This document shows positions 18,365-26,754 of a stretch of DNA of 64,000 bases, one piece after another. This DNA comes from Anaerolinea thermolimosa (GTDB lineage: Bacteria; Chloroflexota; Anaerolineae; Anaerolineales; Anaerolineaceae): positions 804,885-868,884 of the forward strand of contig NZ_DF967965.1 in NCBI RefSeq assembly GCF_001050195.2. Direction: 5' to 3'. The stretch's first letter is position 1, and each line of letters starts with the position of its first letter. Position numbers and translations under genes: made by a program. The notes below the pieces were generated by a model. The model saw only the letters and a list, made by a program, of their open reading frames with translations, was not told the DNA's origin and did not search any database.

Positions 18365-19069
18365 TTAATCAACGATCCCTTTACGGCGTTTGAAGTCTTC
18401 GAGAATGGTTGCGGTGGCGGTAGCCCCACAGCGGGTACAGCCGGCTTCCATCACTTCAAGGAGGGCATCGAGGGTGCGCACGCCGCCGGCAGCCTTTACC
18501 TGCACCTGAGGCCCGACGGAAGCCCGCATTAACCGCAGGTCGGCGAGGGTTGCGCCAGAAGGGGCAAAGCCGGTGGAAGTTTTCACCCAGTCGGCACCGG
18601 CCTCTTCGCAGAGGCGACAGGCCGTAACCTTTTGCTCGTCGGTGAGGTAGGCATTTTCGAGGATGACTTTCACTTTTACTCCCCGGGCATGAGCCACTTC
18701 CACCACGGCGCATATATCCTCCCGGACGAAATCCACGTGACCTGAACGGAGTTCACCAATATTGAGTACCATATCAAGTTCACGGGCGCCCTGCTCGATG
18801 GCCTGCCGGGCTTCAAAAACTTTCACGTCGGTGGTTTGACCGCCATGGGGAAAGCCGATGACCGTAGTGACGAGCACATTCGATCCCTGAAGAATGCGGG
18901 CCGCCAGTGCAACGTAGCATGGTTTAACGCACACGGTGGCTACCCGGTAACGACGAGCCAGTTCACAGCCAGCTATGGTCTCATCGGCGGTTAGTTCAGG
19001 TCTCAACAGTGAATGGTCAATCATCCCGGCGACCTGTTCATAGGAAAGGTTTTGAATGTCAAGGGCCAT
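18365..19069 (-). CDS. deoC: Deoxyribose-phosphate aldolase
   Basis: A 234-residue class I aldolase. The Schiff-base lysine is in WVKTSTGF, with the proton-relay lysine in VKAAGGVRT, DMVLNIG for the conserved aspartate, and CVKPCYV early in the barrel, all standard for DeoC. It cleaves 2-deoxy-D-ribose 5-phosphate to glyceraldehyde 3-phosphate and acetaldehyde. The ATG is preceded by GAGGTAAAGT. It sits between GH130 and Gfo/Idh in a sugar operon without other nucleoside-salvage genes, so it may use a related sugar phosphate. Confidence 0.93.
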   Translation of the reverse strand: MALDIQNLSYEQVAGMIDHSLLRPELTADETIAGCELARRYRVATVCVKPCYVALAARILQGSNVLVTTVIGFPHGGQTTDVKVFEARQAIEQGARELDMVLNIGELRSGHVDFVREDICAVVEVAHARGVKVKVILENAYLTDEQKVTACRLCEEAGADWVKTSTGFAPSGATLADLRLMRASVGPQVQVKAAGGVRTLDALLEVMEAGCTRCGATATATILEDFKRRKGIVD

Positions 19070-19092
19070 ACTTTACCTCAAAGAATGTATCA

Positions 19093-20079
19093 TCAGTCGC
19101 GTATTGCTTCAGTTTTTACCCAGTCTACGAGGTCGTCCACGTGGGTAAACGCCATAGCCGTTACCGTGTCAGCGGCACCATAGTAAATGGCCATTCGCCC
19201 TGTGGCTCCATCCACCAATGCGGCACATGGAAAGACAACGTTGGGTACATCACCCACACACTCATAAAGCATCTGGGGAGAGAGCAGATAGGGAGCGGCA
19301 CGGTAGATTACCTTCCAGGGTTGTTCCAGGTCGAGGAGCACAGCGCTCATACTGTAAACAAACCCGTTACAGCTTGTAAGCACCCCATGATAGATCAAAA
19401 GCCAGCCTTCGCTGGTTTCGATAGGGGTAGGGCCAGCACCCACTTTGGTATAACACCAGGTGCCTGGCCCGAGCACCCAGCGATGATGTCCCCAGTGCAC
19501 CATATCCGGGCTTTCGCTGTAATAGATATCTCCAAAGGGGGTGTGTCCGTTGTCACTGGGGCGGCTGAACATGGCGTATTTTCCACGAATCTTTCGCGGG
19601 AAAAGGACGCCATTCCGGTTGAATGGGAGGAAAGCGTTTTCGATCTGATAGAAAGCTTCAAAATCATAGGTGTAGCCAATGCCAATGGTTGGGCCATGAT
19701 ACCCGTTACACCAGGTCACCCAGTAACGGTCTTCGCACCAGCACACGCGGGGATCGTACCGGTACTGAAAACGGCCGATCTCGGGATCGTCGCATAGAAA
19801 CTGGATGGGTTGATGGTCGATATTCCAGGCCAGCCCGTCTTTGGAGAAACCCCGGTAGATGTTCATCACCCGGCGGGTATCATCTATCCGGAATACACCT
19901 GCAAATTCCCCCCGGAATGGGATCACGGCGCTGTTGAAAATACTGTTGGCGCGCGGGATGAGATTTCGCGGGATGACCGGATTTTTGGAGTAACGCCAGA
20001 TGACACTATTGCTTCCGGCGGGGGGCTCTTCCCAGGGCAGGTTGGGTATCGGAGGGAGGTTGGTGTATCGGGTTGGCAT
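19093..20079 (-). CDS. GH130-family beta-mannoside phosphorylase (subfamily 2-like)
   Basis: A 328-residue five-bladed propeller-type glycoside phosphorylase. Recognisable are [22 protein letters not shown], the catalytic aspartate in QYRYDPRV (D109), the His/Arg-rich phosphate-side segments, and the C-terminal [15 protein letters not shown] and [10 protein letters not shown]130 enzymes phosphorolyse beta-1,4-mannosides, releasing mannose 1-phosphate; the shorter length (about 330) matches subfamily 2, which includes mannosyl-GlcNAc and mannooligosaccharide phosphorylases. Substrate not resolved. ATG with GGAGAAAAGCT upstream; 23 bases before deoC. No signal peptide, so it is cytoplasmic. Confidence 0.87.
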   Translation of the reverse strand: MPTRYTNLPPIPNLPWEEPPAGSNSVIWRYSKNPVIPRNLIPRANSIFNSAVIPFRGEFAGVFRIDDTRRVMNIYRGFSKDGLAWNIDHQPIQFLCDDPEIGRFQYRYDPRVCWCEDRYWVTWCNGYHGPTIGIGYTYDFEAFYQIENAFLPFNRNGVLFPRKIRGKYAMFSRPSDNGHTPFGDIYYSESPDMVHWGHHRWVLGPGTWCYTKVGAGPTPIETSEGWLLIYHGVLTSCNGFVYSMSAVLLDLEQPWKVIYRAAPYLLSPQMLYECVGDVPNVVFPCAALVDGATGRMAIYYGAADTVTAMAFTHVDDLVDWVKTEAIRD

Positions 20080-20211
20080 AGCTTTTCTCCTGGCAAACAG
20101 CTTGAGATTGAGGGGATATATCGGGTTGCGTCATCCATAGTTTACCAGCGTTTCTTTTTTTACAGTAACCCTGAGGAATTGAACGGAGAAAGAGAGCCCC
20201 CTGAAAAGATT

Positions 20212-20235
20212 ACAGGCCGCTGGAAGGCGGCCTGT
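20212..20235 (-). terminator. Hairpin downstream of the SIS isomerase gene
   Basis: A perfect 9-bp stem, ACAGGCCGC (20212-20220) and GCGGCCTGT (20227-20235), with a 6-base loop. On the minus strand it is followed by AATCTTTTC, a weak T run. It lies in the 181-base gap between the SIS gene and GH130 and may cause partial termination or protect the upstream mRNA segment. Confidence 0.5.
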
Positions 20236-20260
20236 TGCAATGGGTAGAACGATAAAAAAT

Positions 20261-21283
20261 CTAGGAAAGTCGGATAACGGCATCCAGATTATGCGGGCGA
20301 TCGGGGTCAAGACCTTTAACCATGGATCGCCAGTAGGCGAACAGCTGACCAACCGGAAGGTAGAGGATATTACGGAGTGGTTCGGCTACGGAGGTGTTGA
20401 AGCGAACATCAGCGTCGGTGTTATCCATACACAAAATTTGGCCGCCGAGGGCTTTCATATCGTTGAGAACGGCCTGTTCGTAGGTGCGCTGTGACTCAGA
20501 GCGCAAGCCGATAATCAAAGATGATTCGGAGACCATAGATTTTGGGCCATGGCGGAATTCCATGAAGTGGAAAGGTTCGCTATGGCTGAGGGACATTTCC
20601 TTCATCTTCAGGCTCAATTCACAGGCTAAACCATACCGGGAACCAGAACCGAGGAAGTAAAACCGATCCAGCCCCATGTTGCTGGCGGTCTGCTCTGCCA
20701 GGGGGGCGAACTGATCGAGCAATTTCTGGCAGGTTTCTGGCAGCTGGTGAAGCTCATTCATGGAGTGCTTGAGGTCGCCCCATTGCAGGCAAAGCCAGGT
20801 GCTTGCCAGGTAAAGAGAAGTAAACGCACGAGTCTGGCAAAAGCTGGTCTCCTGCCCGGCGGGGAGAAGAATATTGACATCTCCCATGGTTGCGAGGGGG
20901 CTCTCTGGGACGTTCACCAGGGTGATGAGCTGGCCGGAGTGGTGTTTGCGAAATGCTTCGCAGGCGTGCAGGGTTTCGCTGGTTTCACCCGAACGGCTGA
21001 CCGCAACGAGAAGCGTCCGCAATCCCTGCGGGTAGGCCTGTGCGGGGTTTAACCAGACCTCCGAGGCAGGCAGGGCACGCGCCAGACGACCCGTCAGTTC
21101 GGTGTAGAGAGCGGCAGCGGCCAGAGAAAGGTAGTAGGTAGAGCCGCAGCCGGTAAACAGAACCTGGTCATACTGCCGGGCATCGGGCAGATCGGTCACA
21201 CTGCTCAGATCGGAGAGGGTTTTTTCCCAGGTTTCAGGTTGTGAAAGAATTTCTTGCAAGGTGTGGACGCCACGTTCGGTCAT
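20261..21283 (-). CDS. SIS-domain sugar isomerase/deaminase (GlmS isomerase-like, AgaS-like)
   Basis: A 340-residue protein with two SIS (sugar isomerase) domains: the first holds [18 protein letters not shown] and [12 protein letters not shown], the second [22 protein letters not shown] and the [10 protein letters not shown] segment that matches the GlmS isomerase active-site region. It has no glutaminase domain, so it is not GlmS. AgaS-type proteins deaminate or isomerise amino- or keto-sugar 6-phosphates. Strong AAGGAG before the ATG. The gene lies 11 bases after the amidohydrolase gene in the DeoR-led operon, which suggests interconversion of a phosphorylated (amino)sugar. Confidence 0.85.
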   Translation of the reverse strand: MTERGVHTLQEILSQPETWEKTLSDLSSVTDLPDARQYDQVLFTGCGSTYYLSLAAAALYTELTGRLARALPASEVWLNPAQAYPQGLRTLLVAVSRSGETSETLHACEAFRKHHSGQLITLVNVPESPLATMGDVNILLPAGQETSFCQTRAFTSLYLASTWLCLQWGDLKHSMNELHQLPETCQKLLDQFAPLAEQTASNMGLDRFYFLGSGSRYGLACELSLKMKEMSLSHSEPFHFMEFRHGPKSMVSESSLIIGLRSESQRTYEQAVLNDMKALGGQILCMDNTDADVRFNTSVAEPLRNILYLPVGQLFAYWRSMVKGLDPDRPHNLDAVIRLS

Positions 21284-21294
21284 TGGAGTACTCC

Positions 21295-22335
21295 TTAGGG
21301 TAGTGTAGAAAGCTGGAATAAACGTAATGCATTCTGGTGGTAGACCTTTTTAAGTACATCATCCGGCAGATAGATTCCGTAAATATTCCAGCGCCCCTGC
21401 CCTGGAATATCCCCCGGATCATAGCGAAAATATTCGTCCTCGGTTTCCAGGAACCGATAATAGATGCGTGTCCCTTCGGGGTTGGGGCCGATATCTGTCC
21501 CAAAGAGAATGCGATCGGCATGTTTCAGGAAGAAACGGCGCGATGAATAGGGCTGACGGCCAAGTTCGCTGATGCGTGCGGCGATATCGACATAAAGGTT
21601 GGGGCAACGCTCGAGGAGCTGGCTGACCCAGGCAAGGTTTTCGGAATAACAACCCACATGGGCCCCGATGAAGGTCGTTCTGGGGTGGGCGGTTACCAGA
21701 GCGGCAAAGTCTTCAAGGATTGAGAGGAACGGTGGGAACGGCGGGCTGGTGAAAGCCCAATCAGGGTTTTGCTGAAGCTCTTCCCAGCGTTCGTTGGTTT
21801 CATCGATCGGATCGAAGAAGGCAACCGGATCGGCGACGTGAATCAAGACTGGTAACTGGTATTCAGCGGCGGTTTCCCAGAGAGGAGAAAGCCGCGGATC
21901 GTTCACCCGTACCCGTTCTCCATGCTGGTCTGTCACGTGCAGCCCAAAATTTTTCCAGATTTTTAACCCCTGCGCTCCCCATGCAACCTGCTGGCGGAAG
22001 CGAGCAGCTGCCCACTCACCGAATCGATCTCCATGTTCTGGCCATTGAGACCAGTCAACTCCGCCAAAATGAATAAACCGTTCCGGAGCAGTGGCTTTGT
22101 ATCGGTCGAGATGCCGACGAAGAATTTCTTCTCCCCATCCGCCATCCAGGTCAACATAGACGCGAATATCCACCTCGTCCAGCTGATCGAGAATGGCAGA
22201 GACGGGCATACTCGCGAGGTGGGGGAAAAGATTATCCAGATGATTATGGGCATCGACCACGGGAAAACGTGGGCGCTGGGTGAGGGTTTGCGGAGTAACC
22301 AGTTTGGGAATCGGTTTATAATCCTGAAGTTGCAT
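21295..22335 (-). CDS. Amidohydrolase 2 family (TIM-barrel metal-dependent hydrolase)
   Basis: A 346-residue protein of the Amidohydro_2 type: metal-ligand motif DAHNHLDN at the first strand, LIHVADP mid-barrel, FIGAHVGCYSENL, and the late aspartate in ILFGTDIGP. Family members hydrolyse lactones, decarboxylate, or cleave C-C bonds of small acids; the N-terminal HxH and final Asp support an active metalloenzyme. The ATG follows GAGGAAACG. Placed between the DeoR regulator (12-base gap) and the SIS protein (11-base gap). A sugar-lactone hydrolase would fit with the Gfo/Idh dehydrogenase at the other end of the operon, but this is inference. Confidence 0.85.
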   Translation of the reverse strand: MQLQDYKPIPKLVTPQTLTQRPRFPVVDAHNHLDNLFPHLASMPVSAILDQLDEVDIRVYVDLDGGWGEEILRRHLDRYKATAPERFIHFGGVDWSQWPEHGDRFGEWAAARFRQQVAWGAQGLKIWKNFGLHVTDQHGERVRVNDPRLSPLWETAAEYQLPVLIHVADPVAFFDPIDETNERWEELQQNPDWAFTSPPFPPFLSILEDFAALVTAHPRTTFIGAHVGCYSENLAWVSQLLERCPNLYVDIAARISELGRQPYSSRRFFLKHADRILFGTDIGPNPEGTRIYYRFLETEDEYFRYDPGDIPGQGRWNIYGIYLPDDVLKKVYHQNALRLFQLSTLP

Positions 22336-22346
22336 CGTTTCCTCTT

Positions 22347-23129
22347 TTACAGGGGGGCCACCTCAACCCGGAGGCCCTGATCACGCAGAGAAGCAAGGAA
22401 CGAGGATGGGGTGGAAGCATCGGTAATTAAAAGATGAACGGCATCCAGGGATGCCACAAACGCGCCAGCAATGCGACCCATTTTGGTGTGATCTGCCAGG
22501 ATAACAACCTGTTTACCGATGCGTAAAATGGCGCGGTCGGTAAGAGTCTCAGGAAGATAATCGTTGGTCAGGCCGTGTTGCAGGTCGATGGCGCGAATGC
22601 CCATAAAGACACGGTCAGCACGCACTTCAACCAGGGCCTGTTCGGTGATATGCCCGATGAAGGAAAGCTCTTCAGGCCGAAAACTACCCCCTAAAACAAT
22701 CAGGTTGATGTGCGGTTCTCCGGCGAGGGTGTTGATGACAGGCAGAGAATTGGTGATCACCGTCAGGTGTCTTTCGTGGAGCTGTTCTGCCAGGCAGTGT
22801 ACCGTTGTGCCACTGCCCAGGAAAATGGTTTCACCGTCCTGAATCAGACTGGCGGCGAGCCGGGCAATGGCCAATTTCTCTTCTCGTTGTTCGTTTGCCC
22901 GTGTGGGGAGGGGGAGTTCGCGCGGTGCACTTGGGGTGGCAATGGCTCCACCATGGACGCGCTGAACCAGATGCCTGTCAGCCAGAGATTCCAGGTCGCG
23001 GCGGGCAGTAGCCTCGCTCACCCCGAACAGCGATGCGATTTCGCCCACCGTGATACGCTGTTTTTGGGCGATCAGGTCCACAATCTGCAATTGGCGTTCG
23101 GTAATCGAGAGAGAATGGGCTTGATTCAC
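22347..23129 (-). CDS. DeoR-family transcriptional regulator
   Basis: A 260-residue regulator. The N-terminal winged helix-turn-helix reads ERQLQIVDLIAQKQRITVGEIASLFGVSEATARRDLESL, the DeoR signature, followed by the phosphosugar-binding effector domain (IARLAASLIQDGETIFLGSGTTVHCLAEQL, VITNSLPVIN, ADHTKMG). DeoR proteins usually respond to phosphorylated sugar intermediates. Start is GTG 23129; no clear Shine-Dalgarno is visible, and no nearby ATG gives a better N-terminus. It is the first gene of the operon running down to 17287. Confidence 0.92.
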   Translation of the reverse strand: MNQAHSLSITERQLQIVDLIAQKQRITVGEIASLFGVSEATARRDLESLADRHLVQRVHGGAIATPSAPRELPLPTRANEQREEKLAIARLAASLIQDGETIFLGSGTTVHCLAEQLHERHLTVITNSLPVINTLAGEPHINLIVLGGSFRPEELSFIGHITEQALVEVRADRVFMGIRAIDLQHGLTNDYLPETLTDRAILRIGKQVVILADHTKMGRIAGAFVASLDAVHLLITDASTPSSFLASLRDQGLRVEVAPL

Positions 23130-23161
23130 GGTTGTACCAGTGATTGGAAGAGGTTATGAAA

Positions 23162-23167
23162 ATTATA
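23162..23167 (-). promoter_or_regulatory. -10 box for the DeoR operon
   Basis: A consensus TATAAT on the minus strand, about 33 bases before the DeoR start. TTGACA occurs upstream on the same strand but at a 20-bp spacing, so the -35 element is uncertain. Confidence 0.5.
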
Positions 23168-23257
23168 TCATTAATTCAATCAAAGAATGTCAAAAACGAG
23201 CGTAATTTTATGCAATTTTTTGAGGGTTTGGTTTCCGAAAATACCCCGGATGGGGCA

Positions 23258-23286
23258 TGGACGCATGCATGAGGTTTTTTTATAAT
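23258..23286 (+). promoter_or_regulatory. Promoter of the sensor kinase operon
   Basis: TGGACG (23258-23263) and TATAAT (23281-23286) with a 17-bp spacer. The expected transcript has a leader of about 90 bases before the ATG at 23384. Confidence 0.5.
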
Positions 23287-23383
23287 GCCTGCAAGGTATC
23301 TTTATGTATTATAAATAAAGAAGAACCAGTCCAATCAGAAGTGTTTTTCAACCCGGAGTGGTTGGTTCGAGTGGATCGCTGGA

Positions 23384-25642
23384 ATGGGCATGCAACCCGA
23401 TGACTCTCTTTCTCGCTTTTCGGATGATGATCTGGAAACGCGCCTGCTGAATGCGCTTGCCAATCTCAACCGAATTGGCAGTACGATTAACCGTATTGGC
23501 AGTGGTAATGCGGTGGATGAACGCACTGCCCTTCGAATGATCGTTGAAGGCGCCACCCAGGTGGTGCCGGGAGCTTCGGCGGTAATCTATGCTTACGATA
23601 GCCGGATGCGGGTTTTTGTGCCCGAGTCCAGGGTATCGGCAGGCGAGCTGGCAAAGGGAGTGCCAGGTGAACAGCCCCGGCCGGATGGTATGGGCTGGCG
23701 GGCAATTCAACAACGGCAGCGCGTCCTTTCGTACGAAGAGCCTCATTTTGATATCGATCCGGTCAAGGCCAGGGCCGGTGCCCGGGTGGTGGCCTGCTTC
23801 CCGCTGGTAGTGGCTGAGGAACCCCTGGGAGTTCTGTACGTTTACCTGGCTGAAGAGCGCCCCTTTACTGGTATGGAATTGTTAATGCTGGAAAACTTTG
23901 TGAATCAGGCGGGGATGGCCATTTTCCAGATTCAACGCATGGCTGAAGTAAGCCGGTATTTGATGCGTAAGGAAGAGGAATTGGAACGCCTTCGACGCGC
24001 CGGATTGATTATTTCATCGCGGTTAGGGTTGAAAGAAACGCTGGAAGCTATCCTGGAAATGGCGCTGGAAGTCACTTCGGCACAATATGGGATTTTCCGC
24101 CTGCTTGAAGGCGGCGGCTCCCGGCTGGTGACTAAAGCGGTGGCCGGGGCTGGCCTGGGACACCCGTATACACAGACCCTGGCGATCGATTCGCCTTCGA
24201 TCAGTATGTGGGTGGTGCAAAACCGTCAACCGGTTCTGATTTCTGACCTGACAGAAGAGCCATGGTCTTCCATTTATTTTCCGCTGGATGCCAATGTGAG
24301 GATGCAATCGGAGCTGGCAGTGCCTTTGATCAGCGCAAGCGGGCGGGTGCTGGGGGTACTCAATCTGGAAAGTCCCTATAAAAATGCATTTTCCGACGAT
24401 GACCGAATCCTCCTGCAATCTTTCGCCACCCAGGCTGTCATCGCCATTCAGGAAGTCCGCCTGTTGGATGCCGTGCAGGAAATTCCGCAACTTTTACTGA
24501 CCCGCACTCGCGATGAGGTGCTTGACCGCCTGGCTAGCCTGGCCTGCGATTTACTCAATGCGGCTTCTTCTGGAATCTGGCTGGTTGGAGAAAATGGTGC
24601 TGATCTGGTTGCCGGTGCGCGAAACGAGGCGGAAAATACCTTCCTCCACGCGAAGGAATGTTCTGAGTTACGGGCGTTTCTTACCGATGAGGTGGTCCTG
24701 ATTCCACGCTGGCGATTACCAGAGTCACTGGCCAGGGGACTTTTTGAGGAAGGAAGCTGGAATTTTGTCTGGCTGGCTCCGCTTTCTTCTTCTCCTGATG
24801 ATAAAAGCTGGGGATGGTTTGCCGTTTTTGTTCTGCTGGAGGATGCCAGCCAGGGGGGAGAATGGGAAAAGAAAGTCATGGGAATGCTTGCCCACTTCAG
24901 CGGGATGGCCATTCTGTATGCGTCTCATCTGGAAGAGCTGCGGAAAACGCAGGAACAGCGTGCCGTTGCCGAAATGTTCGCGGCAGTGGGAGACCTGGCG
25001 ACCAATCTGTTACACCAGCTCAATAACAAAGTAGGGACTATCCCGGTGCGGGTGCAGGGAATTCAGGACAAATGTGCCGACCTGCTGGCTGAAGATCGTT
25101 ACCTGGCCAGTAATCTGGCGGAAATCGAGCGGAGTGCAATGGAGGCCATGCTGGCCGTGCGTGAGCACCTGATTCACCTTCACCCCATGCAAATTTCGCT
25201 GGTAAACCTGAAAGCGTGTGTAGACATGGCGCTGGAGTCAGTTAACCTTGGGTCGGGAATCCAGGTTGAAGAAAAAGGCCTGGCAGAGCTGCCTCAAATA
25301 CCGGCAGCCCAGCAAAGTCTGAAGCTGGTGTTCTCCAACCTGCTGGAGAACGCCGCGCGGGCTATGGGCGGAAAGGGAAAGATCCTCATTCATGGCCAGC
25401 TCAGGGATGACTCAGTGCGGGTGCTGGTCACTGATTCCGGGCCGGGTATTCCCCCTGAGATGCATGACCGTATTTTTGATCTCAGTTATTCCAGTGGTCA
25501 GGAAGCACATGCCGGAAAACTGGGTTTCGGTTTATGGTGGGTGCGGGCCTTAATGATGCGGCTGGGAGGAAGTATCCGGGTGGAAAGTGACGGGAAGACT
25601 GGCACCACTTTTATCTTGCAATTTCCAAAAGCGGGTCAATGA
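23384..25642 (+). CDS. Cytoplasmic GAF-domain sensor histidine kinase
   Basis: A 752-residue kinase with no membrane segment. Three GAF-like sensory units can be followed (about 20-185, 205-365, 375-530), the second the clearest (LAVPLISASGRVLGVLNLESPYKNAFSDDDRILLQSFATQAVIAI). The likely phosphoacceptor is H544 in LLHQLNNKVG, an HxLNN-type variant of the HisKA H box. The ATPase domain has an N box (SNLLENAARAM), G1 (VTDSGPGIP) and G2 (GFGLWWV). The stop overlaps the start of the response regulator, its obvious partner. The ligand sensed by the GAF domains is unknown. Confidence 0.88.
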   Translation: MGMQPDDSLSRFSDDDLETRLLNALANLNRIGSTINRIGSGNAVDERTALRMIVEGATQVVPGASAVIYAYDSRMRVFVPESRVSAGELAKGVPGEQPRPDGMGWRAIQQRQRVLSYEEPHFDIDPVKARAGARVVACFPLVVAEEPLGVLYVYLAEERPFTGMELLMLENFVNQAGMAIFQIQRMAEVSRYLMRKEEELERLRRAGLIISSRLGLKETLEAILEMALEVTSAQYGIFRLLEGGGSRLVTKAVAGAGLGHPYTQTLAIDSPSISMWVVQNRQPVLISDLTEEPWSSIYFPLDANVRMQSELAVPLISASGRVLGVLNLESPYKNAFSDDDRILLQSFATQAVIAIQEVRLLDAVQEIPQLLLTRTRDEVLDRLASLACDLLNAASSGIWLVGENGADLVAGARNEAENTFLHAKECSELRAFLTDEVVLIPRWRLPESLARGLFEEGSWNFVWLAPLSSSPDDKSWGWFAVFVLLEDASQGGEWEKKVMGMLAHFSGMAILYASHLEELRKTQEQRAVAEMFAAVGDLATNLLHQLNNKVGTIPVRVQGIQDKCADLLAEDRYLASNLAEIERSAMEAMLAVREHLIHLHPMQISLVNLKACVDMALESVNLGSGIQVEEKGLAELPQIPAAQQSLKLVFSNLLENAARAMGGKGKILIHGQLRDDSVRVLVTDSGPGIPPEMHDRIFDLSYSSGQEAHAGKLGFGLWWVRALMMRLGGSIRVESDGKTGTTFILQFPKAGQ

Positions 25643-26697
25643 TGATGAGAAAACCACGCGCTCTGGTAGTGGATGACGATCGTTCGTGGCAGGAAATTCT
25701 CCGGGAAATCCTGGAAGATTCCGGCTGTGAGGTAGACACTGCGGCCAGCCTGGATGAGGCTCAGAGACTGATGGCTGTGCCGCATCGGGTTGCCGTGGTC
25801 GATCTGGCGCTTCATGAGCGAGATCATCACAACCGGGATGGTTTGATGGTTTTAAAACTCCTTCGCGAACATGATCCGGGTTGTTCGGCGATACTTTTGA
25901 CGGGGTATGCCACCGTGGAGCTTGCAGTCAGCGCCATTCGCCAGTATGGGGCGGAGAATGTTCTCCGAAAAGAGGTTTTCACCCGGGGTGAGCTTAAGAA
26001 ATTGCTTCTGTCTATTTTCTCAGCCGAGGAGAAAAAGCCAGAAGACACGAAGCCCACTGTGACGCTCCCTCAACTGTTGAAGGTGAACCGCGAAGCCAGG
26101 ATCCTGTTGGTCGAAGATGATCAGAGCTGGCAGGACATTCTTTCAGAACTGCTGGGTGAGAGTGGCTTTCAGGTGCGGGCGTGTCGGAGTTTTGGTGAGG
26201 CGCTCGGCTGTTTACGCCGTGAGCGGTATCAACTGGCTATTATTGATTTAAGCCTGAGCCATGCTTCAGGAGGGGGGGGAATTGGCGCTACACGCCCGGA
26301 AGACCTGGAAGGATATCGGCTGCTACTGGGTTTTCAGGGTGGAGGAACACCGGTCATCGTGTTAAGTGGAATGACAGATCCGGTGCTCATCGAACAAACC
26401 TTTGCCCGTCCTCAGGTCTTTGCGTATCTTGAAAAACAGTCTTTTCATCGAAAAGTCTTCCTCCGGACAGTTCACGAGGCGCTCCAGCAAAAGGGGCCAC
26501 CGGCAGAGTTCGAGAAATTAACCGAACGTGAGCGCGAAGTATTGGAATTGCTGGCCGAAGGGAAAACGAATAAGGAAATAGCCGAAGCCCTGGTTATCAC
26601 TACCAATACTGTGAAACGTCACTTGAAATCTATTTTTGCTAAATTAGAGATCCACACCCGGGCGGCAGCGGTGGCTCGCATTAAGGGTGAGACATAG
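25639..26697 (+). CDS. Response regulator with two receiver domains and a LuxR-type DNA-binding domain
   Basis: A 352-residue protein. Receiver 1 (about 5-125) has the acidic pair VVDDD, phosphoacceptor aspartate in VVDLAL and lysine in LRKEVF; receiver 2 (about 153-285) repeats this with LVEDD, IIDLSL and LEKQSF. Both contain the same SWQ(E/D)IL stretch after the acidic pair, so they look like an internal duplication, and both have an insertion after the phosphoacceptor. The C-terminal GerE/LuxR helix-turn-helix is LTEREREVLELLAEGKTNKEIAEALVI. The start overlaps the kinase gene (ATGA). Two receivers may integrate two phosphorylation inputs. Confidence 0.9.
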   Translation: MMMRKPRALVVDDDRSWQEILREILEDSGCEVDTAASLDEAQRLMAVPHRVAVVDLALHERDHHNRDGLMVLKLLREHDPGCSAILLTGYATVELAVSAIRQYGAENVLRKEVFTRGELKKLLLSIFSAEEKKPEDTKPTVTLPQLLKVNREARILLVEDDQSWQDILSELLGESGFQVRACRSFGEALGCLRRERYQLAIIDLSLSHASGGGGIGATRPEDLEGYRLLLGFQGGGTPVIVLSGMTDPVLIEQTFARPQVFAYLEKQSFHRKVFLRTVHEALQQKGPPAEFEKLTEREREVLELLAEGKTNKEIAEALVITTNTVKRHLKSIFAKLEIHTRAAAVARIKGET

Positions 26698-26740
26698 GCG
26701 ATCGTCCATTCGATCTTCAGCAATCGATCGAGGAACACAC

Positions 26741-26746
26741 TATAAT
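26741..26746 (+). promoter_or_regulatory. -10 box immediately before the TPR gene (leaderless candidate)
   Basis: TATAAT lies 8 bases before the ATG at 26755, with no Shine-Dalgarno between. Transcription would begin at or within a base or two of the start codon. No convincing -35 hexamer is seen. Confidence 0.45.
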
Positions 26747-26754
26747 AAAACGCG

